The notes: generated by a model from the sequence alone, not told the origin. A stretch of DNA of 64,000 bases from Lachnospiraceae bacterium (GCA_017479935.1 JAFVBO010000097.1:62001-126000); one strand, 5' to 3'; counted from the first letter of the stretch, positions 18,126 through 28,876 are shown. Made by a program: numbers and translations.

Positions 18126-18154
18126 ATTATAAGGACGTAGGTTTCGTTTGTCAA
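18126..18154 (-). promoter_or_regulatory. promoter for the rhomboid-like gene and lysA
   Basis: Minus strand: -35 TTGACA at 18149-18154, 17-bp spacer, -10 TATAAT at 18126-18131. The -10 lies within GTCCTTATAATAGGAC, a small palindrome. Confidence 0.88.
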
Positions 18155-18264
18155 ACCAGTTTTTTGAAGCCCGACAAACGGCAAAGTTTGTCAAAAAGCC
18201 TTATATAACGTCATTTCTCACAACTTTCTGCGCTTTCATTCACGTATTCTTTAGAATCGTTTCA

Positions 18265-18293
18265 TTGTTTTTTTTCGTCAAGTGTCATATAAT
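18265..18293 (+). promoter_or_regulatory. probable promoter for the activase fusion gene
   Basis: -35 TTGTTT at 18265-18270, 17-bp spacer, -10 TATAAT at 18288-18293; about 75 nt of leader before the ATG at 18374. Confidence 0.6.
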
Positions 18294-18373
18294 AGCATGA
18301 AAATCATTTCATACAATATGTTGTGTTTCAAAGAGCAGCGCACTGCTCTATTACTGATCAGGAGAGATATTTC

Positions 18374-21300
18374 ATGCGTCAGATTTACAAACTCGGAATC
18401 GATATCGGTTCCACTACCGTGAAAGCTGTTATTCTGGATTCAGACAATAAGCTTCTTTTTGGGGAATACAGACGTCATTTTGCGCACATTCAGGAAACCC
18501 TGGCCGACCTTATGAAAATGGCCATGGACCAGTTGGGCGAAATCACCTTATGCCCCGTCATCACCGGATCGGGCGGTTTAACCCTGGCCGGTCACCTTCA
18601 GATTCCTTTTGTGCAGGAAGTGGTATCGGTAGCCTCCGCCCTTCATGATTACGCCCCGCAGACCGACGTGGCGATCGAGCTTGGCGGCGAGGACGCCAAA
18701 ATTATCTATTTCACCGGTGGTGTGGACCAGCGTATGAACGGAATCTGCGCCGGCGGCACCGGTTCCTTTATCGACCAGATGGCGTCCTTGCTTCAGACGG
18801 ACGCGGCCGGTCTGAACGAATATGCCAAAAATTATAAGGCCATCTACCCCATCGCGGCCCGCTGTGGCGTGTTTGCCAAGAGCGATATTCAGCCGTTAAT
18901 TAATGAAGGCGCCACCCGCGAAGACCTGTCCGCCTCCATTTTCCAGGCGGTTGTCAACCAGACGATCAGCGGTCTTGCCTGCGGCAAGCCCATCCGCGGC
19001 CACGTCGCTTTCTTAGGCGGTCCCCTTCACTTCCTGACGGAGCTGAAGGCGGCCTTCATCCGTACGCTGAATCTGACGGATGAGGAAATCATCGCCCCGG
19101 AAAACTCGCATCTGTTCGCAGCCATCGGTTCCGCCATGAACGGCAATCCGGAAAATACGGTCGAGATCAAGGATCTTTGGGAGCGCTTAGATCACGGCGT
19201 GCCCATGAAGTTCGAAATCAAGCGAATGGACGCGCTGTTTGAGAACGAGGACGAGTACAAGGAATTCCTGGATCGCCACAGCAAGCACTGCGTGAAGAAG
19301 GCCAAGCTTTCCGAGTATCACGGCGACTGCTTCTTAGGGATCGACGCCGGTTCCACGACAACCAAGGTGGCCGTGGTATCCACCGACGGTACGCTCCTGT
19401 ATTCCTTCTACTCCAGCAACAACGGAAACCCGCTGACCACGGCCATCCGCGCCATGGGCGAGATCAAGAAACAGCTTCCTTCGGACGCGCACATCCGCTA
19501 CTCCTGCTCCACCGGCTACGGCGAAGCGCTGATGAAGGCCGCGTTCAACCTGGATATGGGCGAGGTCGAAACCATCACCCACTACTCCGCGGCGTCCTTC
19601 TTTGATCCGGAGGTCAACTGCATTCTGGACATCGGCGGTCAGGACATGAAGTGCATCAAGATCCGCGACCACGCCGTGGATTCCATCCTCTTGAACGAGG
19701 CCTGCTCCTCCGGCTGCGGTTCCTTCATCGAAAACTTTGCCAACTCCTTAAGCTACTCGGTTCAGGATTTCGCAAAGCTCGCTCTCTACGCCAAGAACCC
19801 GATCGACCTGGGTACCCGCTGCACCGTCTTCATGAACTCGAACGTGAAGCAGGCGCAGAAGGAAGGCGCCACCGTGGAGGATATCTCTTCCGGTCTTGCC
19901 TACTCGGTCATCAAGAATGCGCTTTTCAAGGTCATCAAGCTGACCAGCGCCAAGGATCTGGGCGACCGCGTCGTGGTGCAGGGCGGTACTTTCTACAACG
20001 ATGCGGTTCTGCGCAGCTTTGAGAAGATCGCCGGCGTGAACGCCATCCGTCCGGACATCGCCGGTATCATGGGCGCGTTCGGCGCGGCTCTTGTCGCCCG
20101 CGAAAACTACAACGGCCAGGAAACCTCCATGCTTCCCATGGATGACATTCTGGCGCTGACCTTTACCACCACCATGCGGCACTGCGGCGGCTGTACCAAC
20201 AACTGCCTCTTAACCGTCAACCATTTCTCCGACGGCCGCCACTATATTTCCGGAAACCGCTGCGAGCGCGGTATCGGAAAAGAGAAAAACAAAGATAAGA
20301 TCCCGAACCTGTACGATTACAAGTTCAAGCGAATTTTCGACTATAAGCCCTTATCCGACGCGGAAGCGTTCCGCGGCACGGTGGGTATCCCCCGCGTCTT
20401 GAACTTCTACGAGAACTATCCCTTCTGGGCTACGTTCTTCGCGAAGCTCCGTTACCGCGTGGTGTTATCCCCCGTCTCCTCGCGAAAGATCTATGAGCTG
20501 GGCATCGAATCGATTCCTTCCGAATCGGAATGCTACCCGGCCAAGCTGGCCCACGGCCACATCACCTGGCTGATCCGCCACGGCTGCCGCTTCATCTTCT
20601 ATCCGTGCATTCCCTACGAGCGCACCGAAGTCGATGACGCGCAGAACCACTACAACTGTCCGATCGTCACCTCCTACGCCGAGAACATCAAGAACAACGT
20701 AGAGGAGATCAAGGAGAAGAACGTCACCTTCTGGAATCCTTTCATGGCCTTTACCGATGAAAAGATTCTGACGAAGCGCATGCTGGAAATCTTCCAGGAT
20801 GAATTCCCGGAAGCCCTCTTAAAGGACGACCTCGGAAATCCCATCATTCCTCCTTCGGCCGCGGAGATTAAGGAAGCGGTGCATTTAGGCTGGGAAGAGC
20901 TCTTGGCCTCCCGCGCCGACATGCAGAAAAAGGGCGAGGAAACGCTGGCGTACTTAAAGGAAACCGGCCGTAATGGCATCGTGCTGGCAGGCCGCCCGTA
21001 CCACATCGACCCGGAGATCAACCACGGCATTCCGGAACTGATCAACACCTACGGGTTCGCTGTCTTAACGGAGGACTCCATCTCCCACTTGGGAACCGTG
21101 GATCGGCCGACCGTGGTGATGGACCAGTGGATGTACCACTCCCGCCTGTACAAGGCTGCCAACTATGTCAAAACCTCCGACAATCTGGATATGATTCAGC
21201 TCAACTCCTTCGGCTGCGGCCTGGACGCCGTCACGACCGACCAGGTGAGCGATATCCTGACCGATTCCGGAAAGATCTATACGGTTTTAAAGATCGACGA

Positions 21301-22648
21301 AGTCAACAACCTGGGCGCGGCACGCATCCGTATCCGCTCGCTCATCTCCGCCATCCGCACGAGACAGCGTCAGAACAAACCCAGAAAGCTGAAATCCTCC
21401 GCCTGCAAGCGCGTGGAGTTCACGAAGGAGATGCGGGAAGCCGGCTACACGCTGCTTTGCCCGCAGATGTCGCCCATCCACTTTGACATCTTAGCGCCTG
21501 CCTTAAGATCCTGCGGCTACAACGTGGTGATCATGTCCAACACGAACAAGGCCGCCGTCGACACAGGCTTAAAGTACGTCAACAACGATGCGTGCTATCC
21601 GTCCCTGATCACCATCGGACAGATCATGGACGCGCTCCTTTCCGGCGAGTACGACCTGCACCACTGCGCCGTCCTGATGACGCAGACCGGCGGCGGATGC
21701 CGTGCTTCCAACTATGTCGGTTTTATCCGGAGAGCGCTTAAAAAAGCGGGCATGGAATACATACCCGTTGTCAGTATCTCCGTGCAGGGCCTGGAGCACA
21801 ACTCCGGTCTGAAGTTTACGGTTCCGATGATCATGAAGATCATGATGTCCATCGTATACGGCGATCTTTTCATGCGCGTGCTCTACCATGTGCGCCCGTA
21901 CGAGTTGGAGCCGGGTTCCGCAAACGCCCTGCATGAAAAATGGAAGAAGAAATGCATTGAAGACTTAAGCGGCGGATTCCCGTCGATGAGCAAGTTTAAG
22001 AAGAACGTCCGCGGCATCGTGCGCGACTTCGACAATCTCCCCATCCGGGAGGATGTGAAGAAACCCCGCGTCGGCATTGTCGGCGAGATTCTGGTCAAGT
22101 TCTCGCCTCAGGCGAACAACGACCTCGTGGATCTTCTGGAGCGCGAGGGCGCGGAAGCCGTGATGCCCGATCTTCTGGACTTCTTCCTCTACAGCTTCTA
22201 CAACACCAACTTTAAGGCCGATAACTTAGGCGCCAAGCATTCGACCGCCTTCCTCTGCAACGTGGGCATTCAGGCGCTTGAGTGGCTGCGCGGAGACATG
22301 CGAAAAGCCCTGGAGGCCAGCAAACGCTTTGCCCCGCCTTCGCACATCGATCATCTGGCGAAGATGGCGCAGCCCTACGTGTCCAACGGCAACCAGACCG
22401 GTGAAGGATGGTTTTTAACCGGCGAAATGCTGGAGCTGATCGAAGGCGGCACGCCGAATATCATCTGCACGCAGCCGTTTGCCTGCCTGCCGAACCACAT
22501 CGTGGGCAAGGGCGTCATCAAGGAACTGCGGCGCACGCATCCGGAAGCCAACATCATCGCCGTGGATTACGATCCCGGCGCCAGCCAGGTGAACCAGCTG
22601 AACCGGATCAAACTGATGCTTGCCACCGCGCAGAAAAACCTGTCATAA
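18374..22648 (+). CDS. 2-hydroxyacyl-CoA dehydratase activase fusion protein
   Basis: 1424 aa multi-domain protein. Two BadF/HgdC-type ASKHA ATPase domains in tandem: domain 1 (about 8-260; [24 protein letters not shown]) and domain 2 (about 320-590; [31 protein letters not shown]). A cysteine motif CGGCTNNC follows (about 608), then a DUF2229-like region with [12 protein letters not shown] and a C-terminal HgdB-like region with [14 protein letters not shown] and [12 protein letters not shown]. In the separate enzymes the activase uses ATP and a 4Fe-4S cluster to send one electron to the dehydratase; here both parts are fused. Substrate unknown. ATG at 18374 follows AGGAGA; an upstream ATG at 18323 has no such site. 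Confidence 0.9.
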   Translation: MRQIYKLGIDIGSTTVKAVILDSDNKLLFGEYRRHFAHIQETLADLMKMAMDQLGEITLCPVITGSGGLTLAGHLQIPFVQEVVSVASALHDYAPQTDVAIELGGEDAKIIYFTGGVDQRMNGICAGGTGSFIDQMASLLQTDAAGLNEYAKNYKAIYPIAARCGVFAKSDIQPLINEGATREDLSASIFQAVVNQTISGLACGKPIRGHVAFLGGPLHFLTELKAAFIRTLNLTDEEIIAPENSHLFAAIGSAMNGNPENTVEIKDLWERLDHGVPMKFEIKRMDALFENEDEYKEFLDRHSKHCVKKAKLSEYHGDCFLGIDAGSTTTKVAVVSTDGTLLYSFYSSNNGNPLTTAIRAMGEIKKQLPSDAHIRYSCSTGYGEALMKAAFNLDMGEVETITHYSAASFFDPEVNCILDIGGQDMKCIKIRDHAVDSILLNEACSSGCGSFIENFANSLSYSVQDFAKLALYAKNPIDLGTRCTVFMNSNVKQAQKEGATVEDISSGLAYSVIKNALFKVIKLTSAKDLGDRVVVQGGTFYNDAVLRSFEKIAGVNAIRPDIAGIMGAFGAALVARENYNGQETSMLPMDDILALTFTTTMRHCGGCTNNCLLTVNHFSDGRHYISGNRCERGIGKEKNKDKIPNLYDYKFKRIFDYKPLSDAEAFRGTVGIPRVLNFYENYPFWATFFAKLRYRVVLSPVSSRKIYELGIESIPSESECYPAKLAHGHITWLIRHGCRFIFYPCIPYERTEVDDAQNHYNCPIVTSYAENIKNNVEEIKEKNVTFWNPFMAFTDEKILTKRMLEIFQDEFPEALLKDDLGNPIIPPSAAEIKEAVHLGWEELLASRADMQKKGEETLAYLKETGRNGIVLAGRPYHIDPEINHGIPELINTYGFAVLTEDSISHLGTVDRPTVVMDQWMYHSRLYKAANYVKTSDNLDMIQLNSFGCGLDAVTTDQVSDILTDSGKIYTVLKIDEVNNLGAARIRIRSLISAIRTRQRQNKPRKLKSSACKRVEFTKEMREAGYTLLCPQMSPIHFDILAPALRSCGYNVVIMSNTNKAAVDTGLKYVNNDACYPSLITIGQIMDALLSGEYDLHHCAVLMTQTGGGCRASNYVGFIRRALKKAGMEYIPVVSISVQGLEHNSGLKFTVPMIMKIMMSIVYGDLFMRVLYHVRPYELEPGSANALHEKWKKKCIEDLSGGFPSMSKFKKNVRGIVRDFDNLPIREDVKKPRVGIVGEILVKFSPQANNDLVDLLEREGAEAVMPDLLDFFLYSFYNTNFKADNLGAKHSTAFLCNVGIQALEWLRGDMRKALEASKRFAPPSHIDHLAKMAQPYVSNGNQTGEGWFLTGEMLELIEGGTPNIICTQPFACLPNHIVGKGVIKELRRTHPEANIIAVDYDPGASQVNQLNRIKLMLATAQKNLS

Positions 22649-22656
22649 AGTTTTAC

Positions 22657-22685
22657 TTGCATTTTAAGACTACCTATGGTAATAT
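22657..22685 (+). promoter_or_regulatory. probable promoter for tRNA-Ser
   Basis: -35 TTGCAT at 22657-22662, 17-bp spacer, -10 TAATAT at 22680-22685. The predicted start point falls inside the hairpin that would terminate the upstream gene. Confidence 0.6.
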
Positions 22686-22715
22686 AAGGAAGCTGTGCAA
22701 ACGTACAGCTTCCTT
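22686..22715 (+). terminator. terminator after the activase fusion gene
   Basis: AAGGAAGCTGT (22686-22696) pairs perfectly with ACAGCTTCCTT (22705-22715), followed by ATTTTT. It lies between the fusion gene and tRNA-Ser. Confidence 0.8.
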
Positions 22716-22721
22716 ATTTTT

Positions 22722-22808
22722 GGAGTGGTATCGAAGAGGTCATAACGAGCCGCACTCGAAATGCGGTCGTCCGTTCCGGGCGCATGGGTTCGAATCCCAT
22801 CCACTCCG
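22722..22808 (+). tRNA. tRNA-Ser (anticodon CGA)
   Basis: 87 nt. Acceptor stem GGAGTGG (22722-22728) pairs with CCACTCC (22801-22807), discriminator G. Anticodon stem CCGCA/TGCGG encloses loop CTCGAAA, giving anticodon CGA for codon UCG. A long variable arm and the T loop TTCGAAT between ATGGG and CCCAT are those of a serine tRNA. CCA is not encoded. Confidence 0.97.
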
Positions 22809-22820
22809 CTTTTAAAAAAG

Positions 22821-22851
22821 CCGAAGGCAGCAGTTGCCTTCGGTTTTTTTT
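22821..22851 (+). terminator. terminator after tRNA-Ser
   Basis: CCGAAGGCA (22821-22829) pairs with TGCCTTCGG (22835-22843), preceded by six A and followed by eight T. Confidence 0.9.
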
Positions 22852-23041
22852 GCAGAATCCTCCATGTATGTTCAAATTTCTTTACACGGCCATTTTTTTC
22901 CATTTTTTTTAGAAATACCATATCCATTTTTCATCAGTCTCATGTATAATGTAAGGCGAACAAGGAAAACTGTGCTGACGAACCCTGTCGTCTTTCCAGT
23001 TTTCCCGTCACAACACTCCAAGGTCTTATCGGGAGGCATCC

Positions 23042-24805
23042 ATGAGCAAAGTGATCGGCATCGATCTGGGGACAACAAACAGCTGCGTGGCCGTGATGGA
23101 AAACGGTCAACCGGTTGTGATCGCAAACAGTGAAGGCATGCGTACGACGCCCAGCGTCGTGGCTTTTACCGAAAAGGGCGAGCGTCTGATCGGCGAAAGC
23201 GCCAGAAGACAGGCCGCTGTCAATTCCTTCCGGACCATCGCTTCCATCAAGCGGCAGATGGGCTCGGACACTCGTATTCGAATCGACGGGAAGAATTATT
23301 CCCCGCAGGAAATCTCCGCCATGATTCTGCAGAAGATGAAGACGGACGCGGAATCCTTCCTGGGCGAACCTGTCACGGAAGCGGTGATCACCGTTCCCGC
23401 CTATTTTAACGACGCACAGCGCCAGGCTACCAAAGATGCCGGGCGTATCGCCGGCTTAAATGTGCGGCGCATCATCAACGAGCCGACTTCCGCTGCCCTG
23501 GCCTACGGCCTGGACCACGGGGAGCCGCAGAAAATCCTGGTCTACGATTTAGGCGGCGGTACCTTCGATGTTTCCATCATCGAAATCGGCGAAGGTCTGA
23601 TTGAAGTACTGTCCACCGCCGGCAACAACCATCTGGGCGGTGACGATTTTGACGATCGGATCGTGGACTATCTGGTCCGCGAGTTTAAACGCCTCGAGCG
23701 GATCGACTTAAAGAAGGATCCGGCTGCGATGCAACGCTTAAAGGAGGAGGCGGAAAAGGCCAAGAAGGTGCTTTCCACCGCCAACTCGACCAATATCAAT
23801 CTCCCGTTTTTGTCTGTGGATAAAAATGGTCCCCATCACATGGATCTTCCCTTGAGCCGCGCCAAATTCAACGAACTCACGAAGGATCTGGTCGATCAGA
23901 CCGAAGGCCCGGTGCGGCAGGCTCTGGCGGACGCGCACCTGACTCCCTCCGATCTGCAGCGGGTGCTTCTGGTGGGCGGGTCCACCCGCATTCCTGCCGT
24001 GCAGGACAAGGTGCGTTTCATCACCGGCAAGACTCCTTCCCAGGGCATCAACCCGGATGAGTGCGTGGCGTTAGGCGCCGCCATCCAGGGAAGCAAGTTC
24101 AGCGGTGACTTTGGTCTTACGAGCGCCAACAGCCGGGCGGCGGACATTATTCTGATGGATGTCACGCCTCTCTCACTTTCCATCGAAACCCTGGGCGGTG
24201 TGGCTACCCGCATCATCGAGCGCAACACCACCATCCCGACCCGCCACAGCCAGATCTTTACCACGGCCGGCAATTTCCAGACCTCGGTGGACATCAAAGT
24301 TCTGCAGGGCGAACGGCATTTTGCGCGCGACAATAAGCTCCTCGGCAATTTCCGTCTGGACGGCATCAAGCGGGCCCTGGCCGGTGTCCCGCAGATCGAG
24401 GTGACTTTCGATATCGATGCCAACGGCATTGTGCAGGTTTCCGCCAAGGACTTAGGCACCGGGCGCGAACAGCACATCACTATCACCTCCAGCTCCAACC
24501 TGTCGGAGCAGGAAATCGAGCAGGCCTGCCGCGACGCGGCCGCCTACGCGAAGGAGGATGGCCGTAAGCGCGAAAATCTGGATATTCGGAACGCCGCGGA
24601 GAGCTTCTACTTCCAGACGGAAGACCGCTTCCGCCAGCGCGAGAAGGATCTGGACAAAGGGACGCGCGATCAGATCAAGGCAGATCTGGCCGAGTTAAAG
24701 AAACGGATTTACAAGACTTCCGTCGACAACATCACGACGATCCAGGCCGGCGAAATCAGGGAAGCCTGCGACCGCTTAAAGGCAAGTTCACAGATTCTAT
24801 ATTAA
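23042..24805 (+). CDS. DnaK-type Hsp70 chaperone, orphan copy
   Basis: 587 aa ATP-dependent chaperone. ATPase domain with [15 protein letters not shown] (5-19), [13 protein letters not shown] and [12 protein letters not shown]; substrate-binding domain from about 385 with [14 protein letters not shown]. The lid helices are present but the protein stops at LKASSQILY, without the Gly/Gln-rich and acidic EEVD-like tail of the main DnaK. No hrcA, grpE or dnaJ lies nearby, so this is likely a second, specialised DnaK. ATG at 23042 has GGGAGG 7 nt upstream. A TATAAT at 22945-22950 could be its -10, but no good -35 is seen. Confidence 0.9.
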   Translation: MSKVIGIDLGTTNSCVAVMENGQPVVIANSEGMRTTPSVVAFTEKGERLIGESARRQAAVNSFRTIASIKRQMGSDTRIRIDGKNYSPQEISAMILQKMKTDAESFLGEPVTEAVITVPAYFNDAQRQATKDAGRIAGLNVRRIINEPTSAALAYGLDHGEPQKILVYDLGGGTFDVSIIEIGEGLIEVLSTAGNNHLGGDDFDDRIVDYLVREFKRLERIDLKKDPAAMQRLKEEAEKAKKVLSTANSTNINLPFLSVDKNGPHHMDLPLSRAKFNELTKDLVDQTEGPVRQALADAHLTPSDLQRVLLVGGSTRIPAVQDKVRFITGKTPSQGINPDECVALGAAIQGSKFSGDFGLTSANSRAADIILMDVTPLSLSIETLGGVATRIIERNTTIPTRHSQIFTTAGNFQTSVDIKVLQGERHFARDNKLLGNFRLDGIKRALAGVPQIEVTFDIDANGIVQVSAKDLGTGREQHITITSSSNLSEQEIEQACRDAAAYAKEDGRKRENLDIRNAAESFYFQTEDRFRQREKDLDKGTRDQIKADLAELKKRIYKTSVDNITTIQAGEIREACDRLKASSQILY

Positions 24806-24810
24806 AAAAA

Positions 24811-24834
24811 ACGGGGCCGAAGCCCCGTTTTTTT
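24811..24834. terminator. terminator after the dnaK-like gene
   Basis: ACGGGGC (24811-24817) and GCCCCGT (24822-24828), flanked by eight A and seven T; serves both the dnaK-like gene (+) and the amidase gene (-). Confidence 0.92.
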
Positions 24835-24848
24835 CATATCAAATATCT

Positions 24849-26033
24849 TTATCCAAAGTAGCTATCCACCGCTTCCACAATGCCGCTCACGATCTGATCC
24901 TGAATATACTCCTGCTGCATCGCCTCGTCCTCATACGGGTTGCTCATAAAGCCCATCTCGATGATGGCCACAGGCATCTTACACCAGTTGATTCCGGTCA
25001 TCGTATCGGTCAACAGAACGCCTCGGTTTACAAACCCGGTCTTCCGGCAGATCGCGTCCGTGATCAGCGCGCACAGCGACTGACTGGAGGCCGCAATATC
25101 GCCCACATAGGGGTTGCCGGCGGAAGGCGCCATGGTCAGCGTACCGCTGACGCTCTGATCGTCCGAGCCGTTTGCGTGTACACGCAGGAAGATATCCGCC
25201 TTGTATTCGTTCGCCAGTTCGGCGCGCTCCGCATTGCTGATCGTGACGTCGTGCGTCTCACGGATCATCAGAACTCTGTACCCGGCCGCCAGCAGCGCGT
25301 CGCGCAGCTTTAAGGACACATCCAGGTTCAGGATGTACTCCGGAACACCGGTCGATACACCCTGGGTTCCGCTTGTCACCTTGGCCTTCATCACATCCGA
25401 TCCCGGGGCGTTTGGCTCCAGGGAGCTGTCGCCATGGCGCTGATGCCCTGCATCGATGGCCACGAGCGGTCCGCCGTTATCCCCATAATAGATGCCGGTT
25501 CCCTCATGGATGCCGATCTCTGCGATCGGAGCCACCGTCAACGGTTCGCTTCCTTCCGTCGTCTCCTTCACCGCAAAGAGCTCCGTGTATACGTAGCAGA
25601 CGCGGTCCTGGTACATGACTTCAGACCAGCCGTTGTCAAGTACCGACAGCCGCACAAGCTCCGTTCCCTTTTCGATCTGTCCTTCAATCGCGCCGGACAG
25701 ATCCGGATACGCGCGCACATTCACCTTGTCGGAGGTGCTGTAGATGATCACCTGCTTTTCCTCCGCCGTGGTTTCCTCGGCCGATCCGCTTTCCTCTGTG
25801 GATTCTACGGTCGTTTCCTTGGTCTCTTCGGTCGTTTCCTTATCGCCAAAGGCTCCCTTTTTCGTCTCCTCCGTCTTCACCGCTTCCTTCGTAGGGGGAA
25901 CCGTCTCCTCTTCGGTCGAAGCAGGAACATTTTCATTCTCTCCCCCTCTGGTATTCGAACTTCCGTTGCATCCCGCCAACAGACATAAGACGAGAAGGAG
26001 TGATAAACTCTTGCCGATAGTCTTATTCATCAT
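24849..26033 (-). CDS. N-acetylmuramoyl-L-alanine amidase lipoprotein
   Basis: Peptidoglycan hydrolase that cuts between MurNAc and the stem peptide. 394 aa: lipoprotein signal with lipobox LLAGC (Cys22), a Thr/Glu-rich linker (about 30-92), a bacterial SH3 domain (about 95-155; VNVRAYPDLSG) and a C-terminal Amidase_3 domain (from about 190) with zinc ligands in VAIDAGH and LRVHAN and catalytic Glu in AIIEMGFMSNP. Lies 17 bp after ligA, last gene of queA-rluF-ligA-amidase. Acts outside the membrane. Confidence 0.93.
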   Translation of the reverse strand: MMNKTIGKSLSLLLVLCLLAGCNGSSNTRGGENENVPASTEEETVPPTKEAVKTEETKKGAFGDKETTEETKETTVESTEESGSAEETTAEEKQVIIYSTSDKVNVRAYPDLSGAIEGQIEKGTELVRLSVLDNGWSEVMYQDRVCYVYTELFAVKETTEGSEPLTVAPIAEIGIHEGTGIYYGDNGGPLVAIDAGHQRHGDSSLEPNAPGSDVMKAKVTSGTQGVSTGVPEYILNLDVSLKLRDALLAAGYRVLMIRETHDVTISNAERAELANEYKADIFLRVHANGSDDQSVSGTLTMAPSAGNPYVGDIAASSQSLCALITDAICRKTGFVNRGVLLTDTMTGINWCKMPVAIIEMGFMSNPYEDEAMQQEYIQDQIVSGIVEAVDSYFG

Positions 26034-26050
26034 CGTTTTTCTCCCTTTTC

Positions 26051-28057
26051 TTACTCTCCCATCATAGCCATGACCTCTTCCTCCGAGATCACCGGGATCC
26101 CGAGCTTCGCCGCTGTCTTGTTCTTTGTCGAAGAAGAAGTTTTATCGTTGTTGATCAGATAATTGGTCTTGGCCGATACGGAACCAGTCACCTTTCCGCC
26201 GGCCTCCTCGATCGCGGCCTTCAGGGCATTTCTGTTTTCGAAATGCAAAACCGAGCCGGTGATCACAAACGTCAGCCCCGCCAGGGTCTGCGCCTTTCCA
26301 CTTTCTTCCGCCTCAGGGAATGACAGCTCCGGAAGAAGGTGATCCAACTGGGAAGCAAACGCCTCATCCCGGAACGTCTTTACGATGCCGGATGCCAGAA
26401 CCGGACCGATGCCGTCGATCCCGGACAGCGTTCCCTCATCCGCTTCCCGCAGCGCCTGCAAATCCGCGTGAAACGCGCGGGACAGCACCTTGGCGGTTGC
26501 GGCGCCGATCCCCGGAATCCCGATCCCGAAGAGGAGCCTCGGCAGCGTTGTCTGTCTGGCTTTGTCAATCGCGCTTTGCAGGTTGGCAAAAGATTTCTCC
26601 CCGAACCCTTCCAGGCTGGTGATGGCCTCTTTATGTGCCTCCAGATGGAAGATATCGGCAAATTCGTGGATCCAGCCGTGGTCGATCAGTTTTTCCAGCG
26701 TGGCCTCGCTCAGCCCCTCCACATTCAGCGCATCCCGGGAAACCAGGAGCGCAAAGCGCCCCACCTGTTTGGCCTGGCAACGCGGATTGACGCAGTACAA
26801 GGAACGCACGTCCTCCATCTGCCGGATCTCTGTCTTGCCGCCGCACACAGGGCAAACTTCCGGTGCGTGCGCGGTTCCGCTCCCCGTCAGGTTTTCCGCG
26901 ATCTGCGGGATAATCATGTTAGCCTTGTAGACGGTGATCTGATCGCCAATCCCCAGCCTTAGGCCTTCCATCACGCTTACGTTGTGCACGCTGGCCCGGG
27001 AGACAACCGTTCCCTCCAGCTCCACAGGATCAAAAATCGCAACCGGGTTGATCAGGCCGGTGCGGGAAGCGCTCCACTCAATTTCGCGAAGCGTGGTGGT
27101 TTCCACCTCATCCTTCCACTTAAACGCCATGGCGTTGCGCGGAAACTTCGCGGTTCTTCCCAGTGAAATTCCGTAGGCGATATCGTCCATTAAAAGCACC
27201 AGGCCGTCGGAGGGATAGTCATTGCCCTGGATCTTTTCGGAGAACCGGTGCACCGCCTCCGGCAGGGTATCTTTTGTGACGATTTCATACTCTACCGTTT
27301 CAAACCCCTGCGATTTGGCCCAGACAAACTCCTGCTCATGCGAGTTCGCAAAGTCCACACCCTCCGCCGATACCAGGCCAAAGACCACAAAGCGCACGCC
27401 TCTTTCGGCGGTAATCCGGCTGTTCAACTGCCGGACCGTGCCGCTGCATAAGTTGCGGGGGTTGCGGTAGCGGGAAGCGTCCTCCGCGATCTGCTCGTTC
27501 ACCTTTTCAAAGGCGGAGTAGGTCATGATGGCTTCCCCGCGCAAAACGCACTTTCCCTGAAACGGGATCTGCAAGGGAATATTCCGGAATGTTTTGGCGT
27601 TTCCGGTGATCACTTCCCCGGTCGTCCCGTTCCCACGGGTGACGGCCTTGACAAGACTGCCGTTTTCGTAGGTGAGAACGACCGTCAGGCCGTCCAGTTT
27701 CCAGGAAAGCAGCCCCTTCCCGTCCCCTATGAAGGCCTGGAGAGTCTCCACCTCCTTGGTTTTATCGAGGGAGAGCATCGGCCTGTCGTGGTCTTCTTTC
27801 GGGAGTTCTTCCGCCAACTCATACCCCACTTTGCTCGTAGGGCTCCCGGCCATCACGATCCCGGTTTCCTGTTCGAGTTTCTGAAGCTCATCATATAGAG
27901 CGTCATACTCCCGGTTTGGCATGATCTCCCGGTTTTCCTTATAATATGCCCGCGAAGCTTCGTTCAGAAGCTCCACCAGCTCTTTTATCCGCTGCAAGTT
28001 GTCCGCTCCCGCAGGTGCCGAACCATCTTTCGCGGCTGTCACAACTTCCTCGTTCAT
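26051..28057 (-). CDS. ligA: NAD-dependent DNA ligase
   Basis: Seals nicks in replication and repair. 668 aa: domain Ia, adenylation domain with the AMP-accepting lysine in SWKLDGLTVVLTY, OB fold, four-cysteine zinc finger (CPVCGG...CVNPRC), helix-hairpin-helix repeats and a C-terminal BRCT domain (about 590-668). The active-site context WKLDG differs from the common EPKIDG/ELKIDG. ATG at 28057 has AGAGGG upstream; the spacer to rluF is filled by tandem copies of the rluF 3' end. Confidence 0.95.
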   Translation of the reverse strand: MNEEVVTAAKDGSAPAGADNLQRIKELVELLNEASRAYYKENREIMPNREYDALYDELQKLEQETGIVMAGSPTSKVGYELAEELPKEDHDRPMLSLDKTKEVETLQAFIGDGKGLLSWKLDGLTVVLTYENGSLVKAVTRGNGTTGEVITGNAKTFRNIPLQIPFQGKCVLRGEAIMTYSAFEKVNEQIAEDASRYRNPRNLCSGTVRQLNSRITAERGVRFVVFGLVSAEGVDFANSHEQEFVWAKSQGFETVEYEIVTKDTLPEAVHRFSEKIQGNDYPSDGLVLLMDDIAYGISLGRTAKFPRNAMAFKWKDEVETTTLREIEWSASRTGLINPVAIFDPVELEGTVVSRASVHNVSVMEGLRLGIGDQITVYKANMIIPQIAENLTGSGTAHAPEVCPVCGGKTEIRQMEDVRSLYCVNPRCQAKQVGRFALLVSRDALNVEGLSEATLEKLIDHGWIHEFADIFHLEAHKEAITSLEGFGEKSFANLQSAIDKARQTTLPRLLFGIGIPGIGAATAKVLSRAFHADLQALREADEGTLSGIDGIGPVLASGIVKTFRDEAFASQLDHLLPELSFPEAEESGKAQTLAGLTFVITGSVLHFENRNALKAAIEEAGGKVTGSVSAKTNYLINNDKTSSSTKNKTAAKLGIPVISEEEVMAMMGE

Positions 28058-28079
28058 ATGCCCTCTTTTCTTCCACAAA

Positions 28080-28157
28080 AGGAAGATCGTTCTCTTTTTC
28101 CTTAATCAGGAAGTCCGTTCTCTTCTTCCTTAATCAGGAAGTCCGTTCTCTTCTTCC
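28080..28157. repeat. 28-bp tandem repeats spanning the rluF stop codon
   Basis: Two identical 28-bp units on the minus strand, 28130-28157 and 28102-28129, each ending CTTCCTGATTAA; the first contains the last codons (EENGLPD) and stop of rluF. A third diverged copy (about 28080-28101, GGAAAAAGAGAACGATCTTC) leads into the ligA ribosome binding region. Two perfect copies mean the event is recent. Confidence 0.92.
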
Positions 28158-28876
28158 CGAAAAGGGAGCCCGCTGACTCCTTTCAGGCTTTCCAACAGGA
28201 TCCGTTTCTCTTCCCCTTCGACTTCGCGATAAGCCCCCGTCTTTAAATCACCCAGCCGGATATTCATGATCCGGACGCGCTTTAAAAACCTCACGCGGTA
28301 CCCCAGTGCCTGACACATGCGCCGGATCTGCCGGTTTAAACCCTGCGTCAGAATGATGCGAAAACTCTGCCTGCCGGTCTGTTCGACCGTGCAGGGCTTG
28401 GTGACGGTATCTAAAATGGGAACGCCTTCCCGCATCCGCTTCAGGAACTCGTCGGTCAGCGGTTTGTCGACCCGGACCACATATTCCTTTTCGTGGGTAT
28501 AGCTGCCGCGGAGAATCTTATTGACCAACTCTCCCTGGTTGGTCATCAGAATCAAACCTTCCGATTCCTTATCAAGCCGCCCGATCGGGTACACGCGCAC
28601 CGGATAGTTCAGAAAATCAACGATATTGGTCCCTTCCCTCCGGGAGGTGGTGCAGACAATTCCCACCGGCTTGTTGACCGCCAACAGCACCGGCCTCTCC
28701 TGATTTTTTACCAGCTCACCGTCAAATTCGACCGTATCGCCCTCGGATACCTTCTGTCCCATAAGCGCCACCGCCCCGTTGATGGTCACCCGGCCTTCTT
28801 TCACGGCCCGGTCCGCTTCCCGGCGGGAGCAGACGCCGGATTCGCTTAAAAACTTGTTGATTCTTGTTTCCTGCAT
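28130..28876 (-). CDS. rluF: 23S rRNA pseudouridine synthase, RluF/RluB family
   Basis: Isomerises a uridine of 23S rRNA (U2604-type for RluF). About 248 aa: N-terminal S4 domain (INKFLSESGVCSRREADR), catalytic Asp in IGRLDKESEGLILMTN, and GLNRQIRRMCQALGY. The VPILDTVTKPCTV and KRVRIMNIRL segments favour RluF over RluB. ATG at 28876 matches the family start but has a poor ribosome site; a GTG at 28894 behind AGGGGAAGA is an alternative. Downstream of queA, upstream of ligA. Confidence 0.9.
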   Translation of the reverse strand: MQETRINKFLSESGVCSRREADRAVKEGRVTINGAVALMGQKVSEGDTVEFDGELVKNQERPVLLAVNKPVGIVCTTSRREGTNIVDFLNYPVRVYPIGRLDKESEGLILMTNQGELVNKILRGSYTHEKEYVVRVDKPLTDEFLKRMREGVPILDTVTKPCTVEQTGRQSFRIILTQGLNRQIRRMCQALGYRVRFLKRVRIMNIRLGDLKTGAYREVEGEEKRILLESLKGVSGLPFREEENGLPD

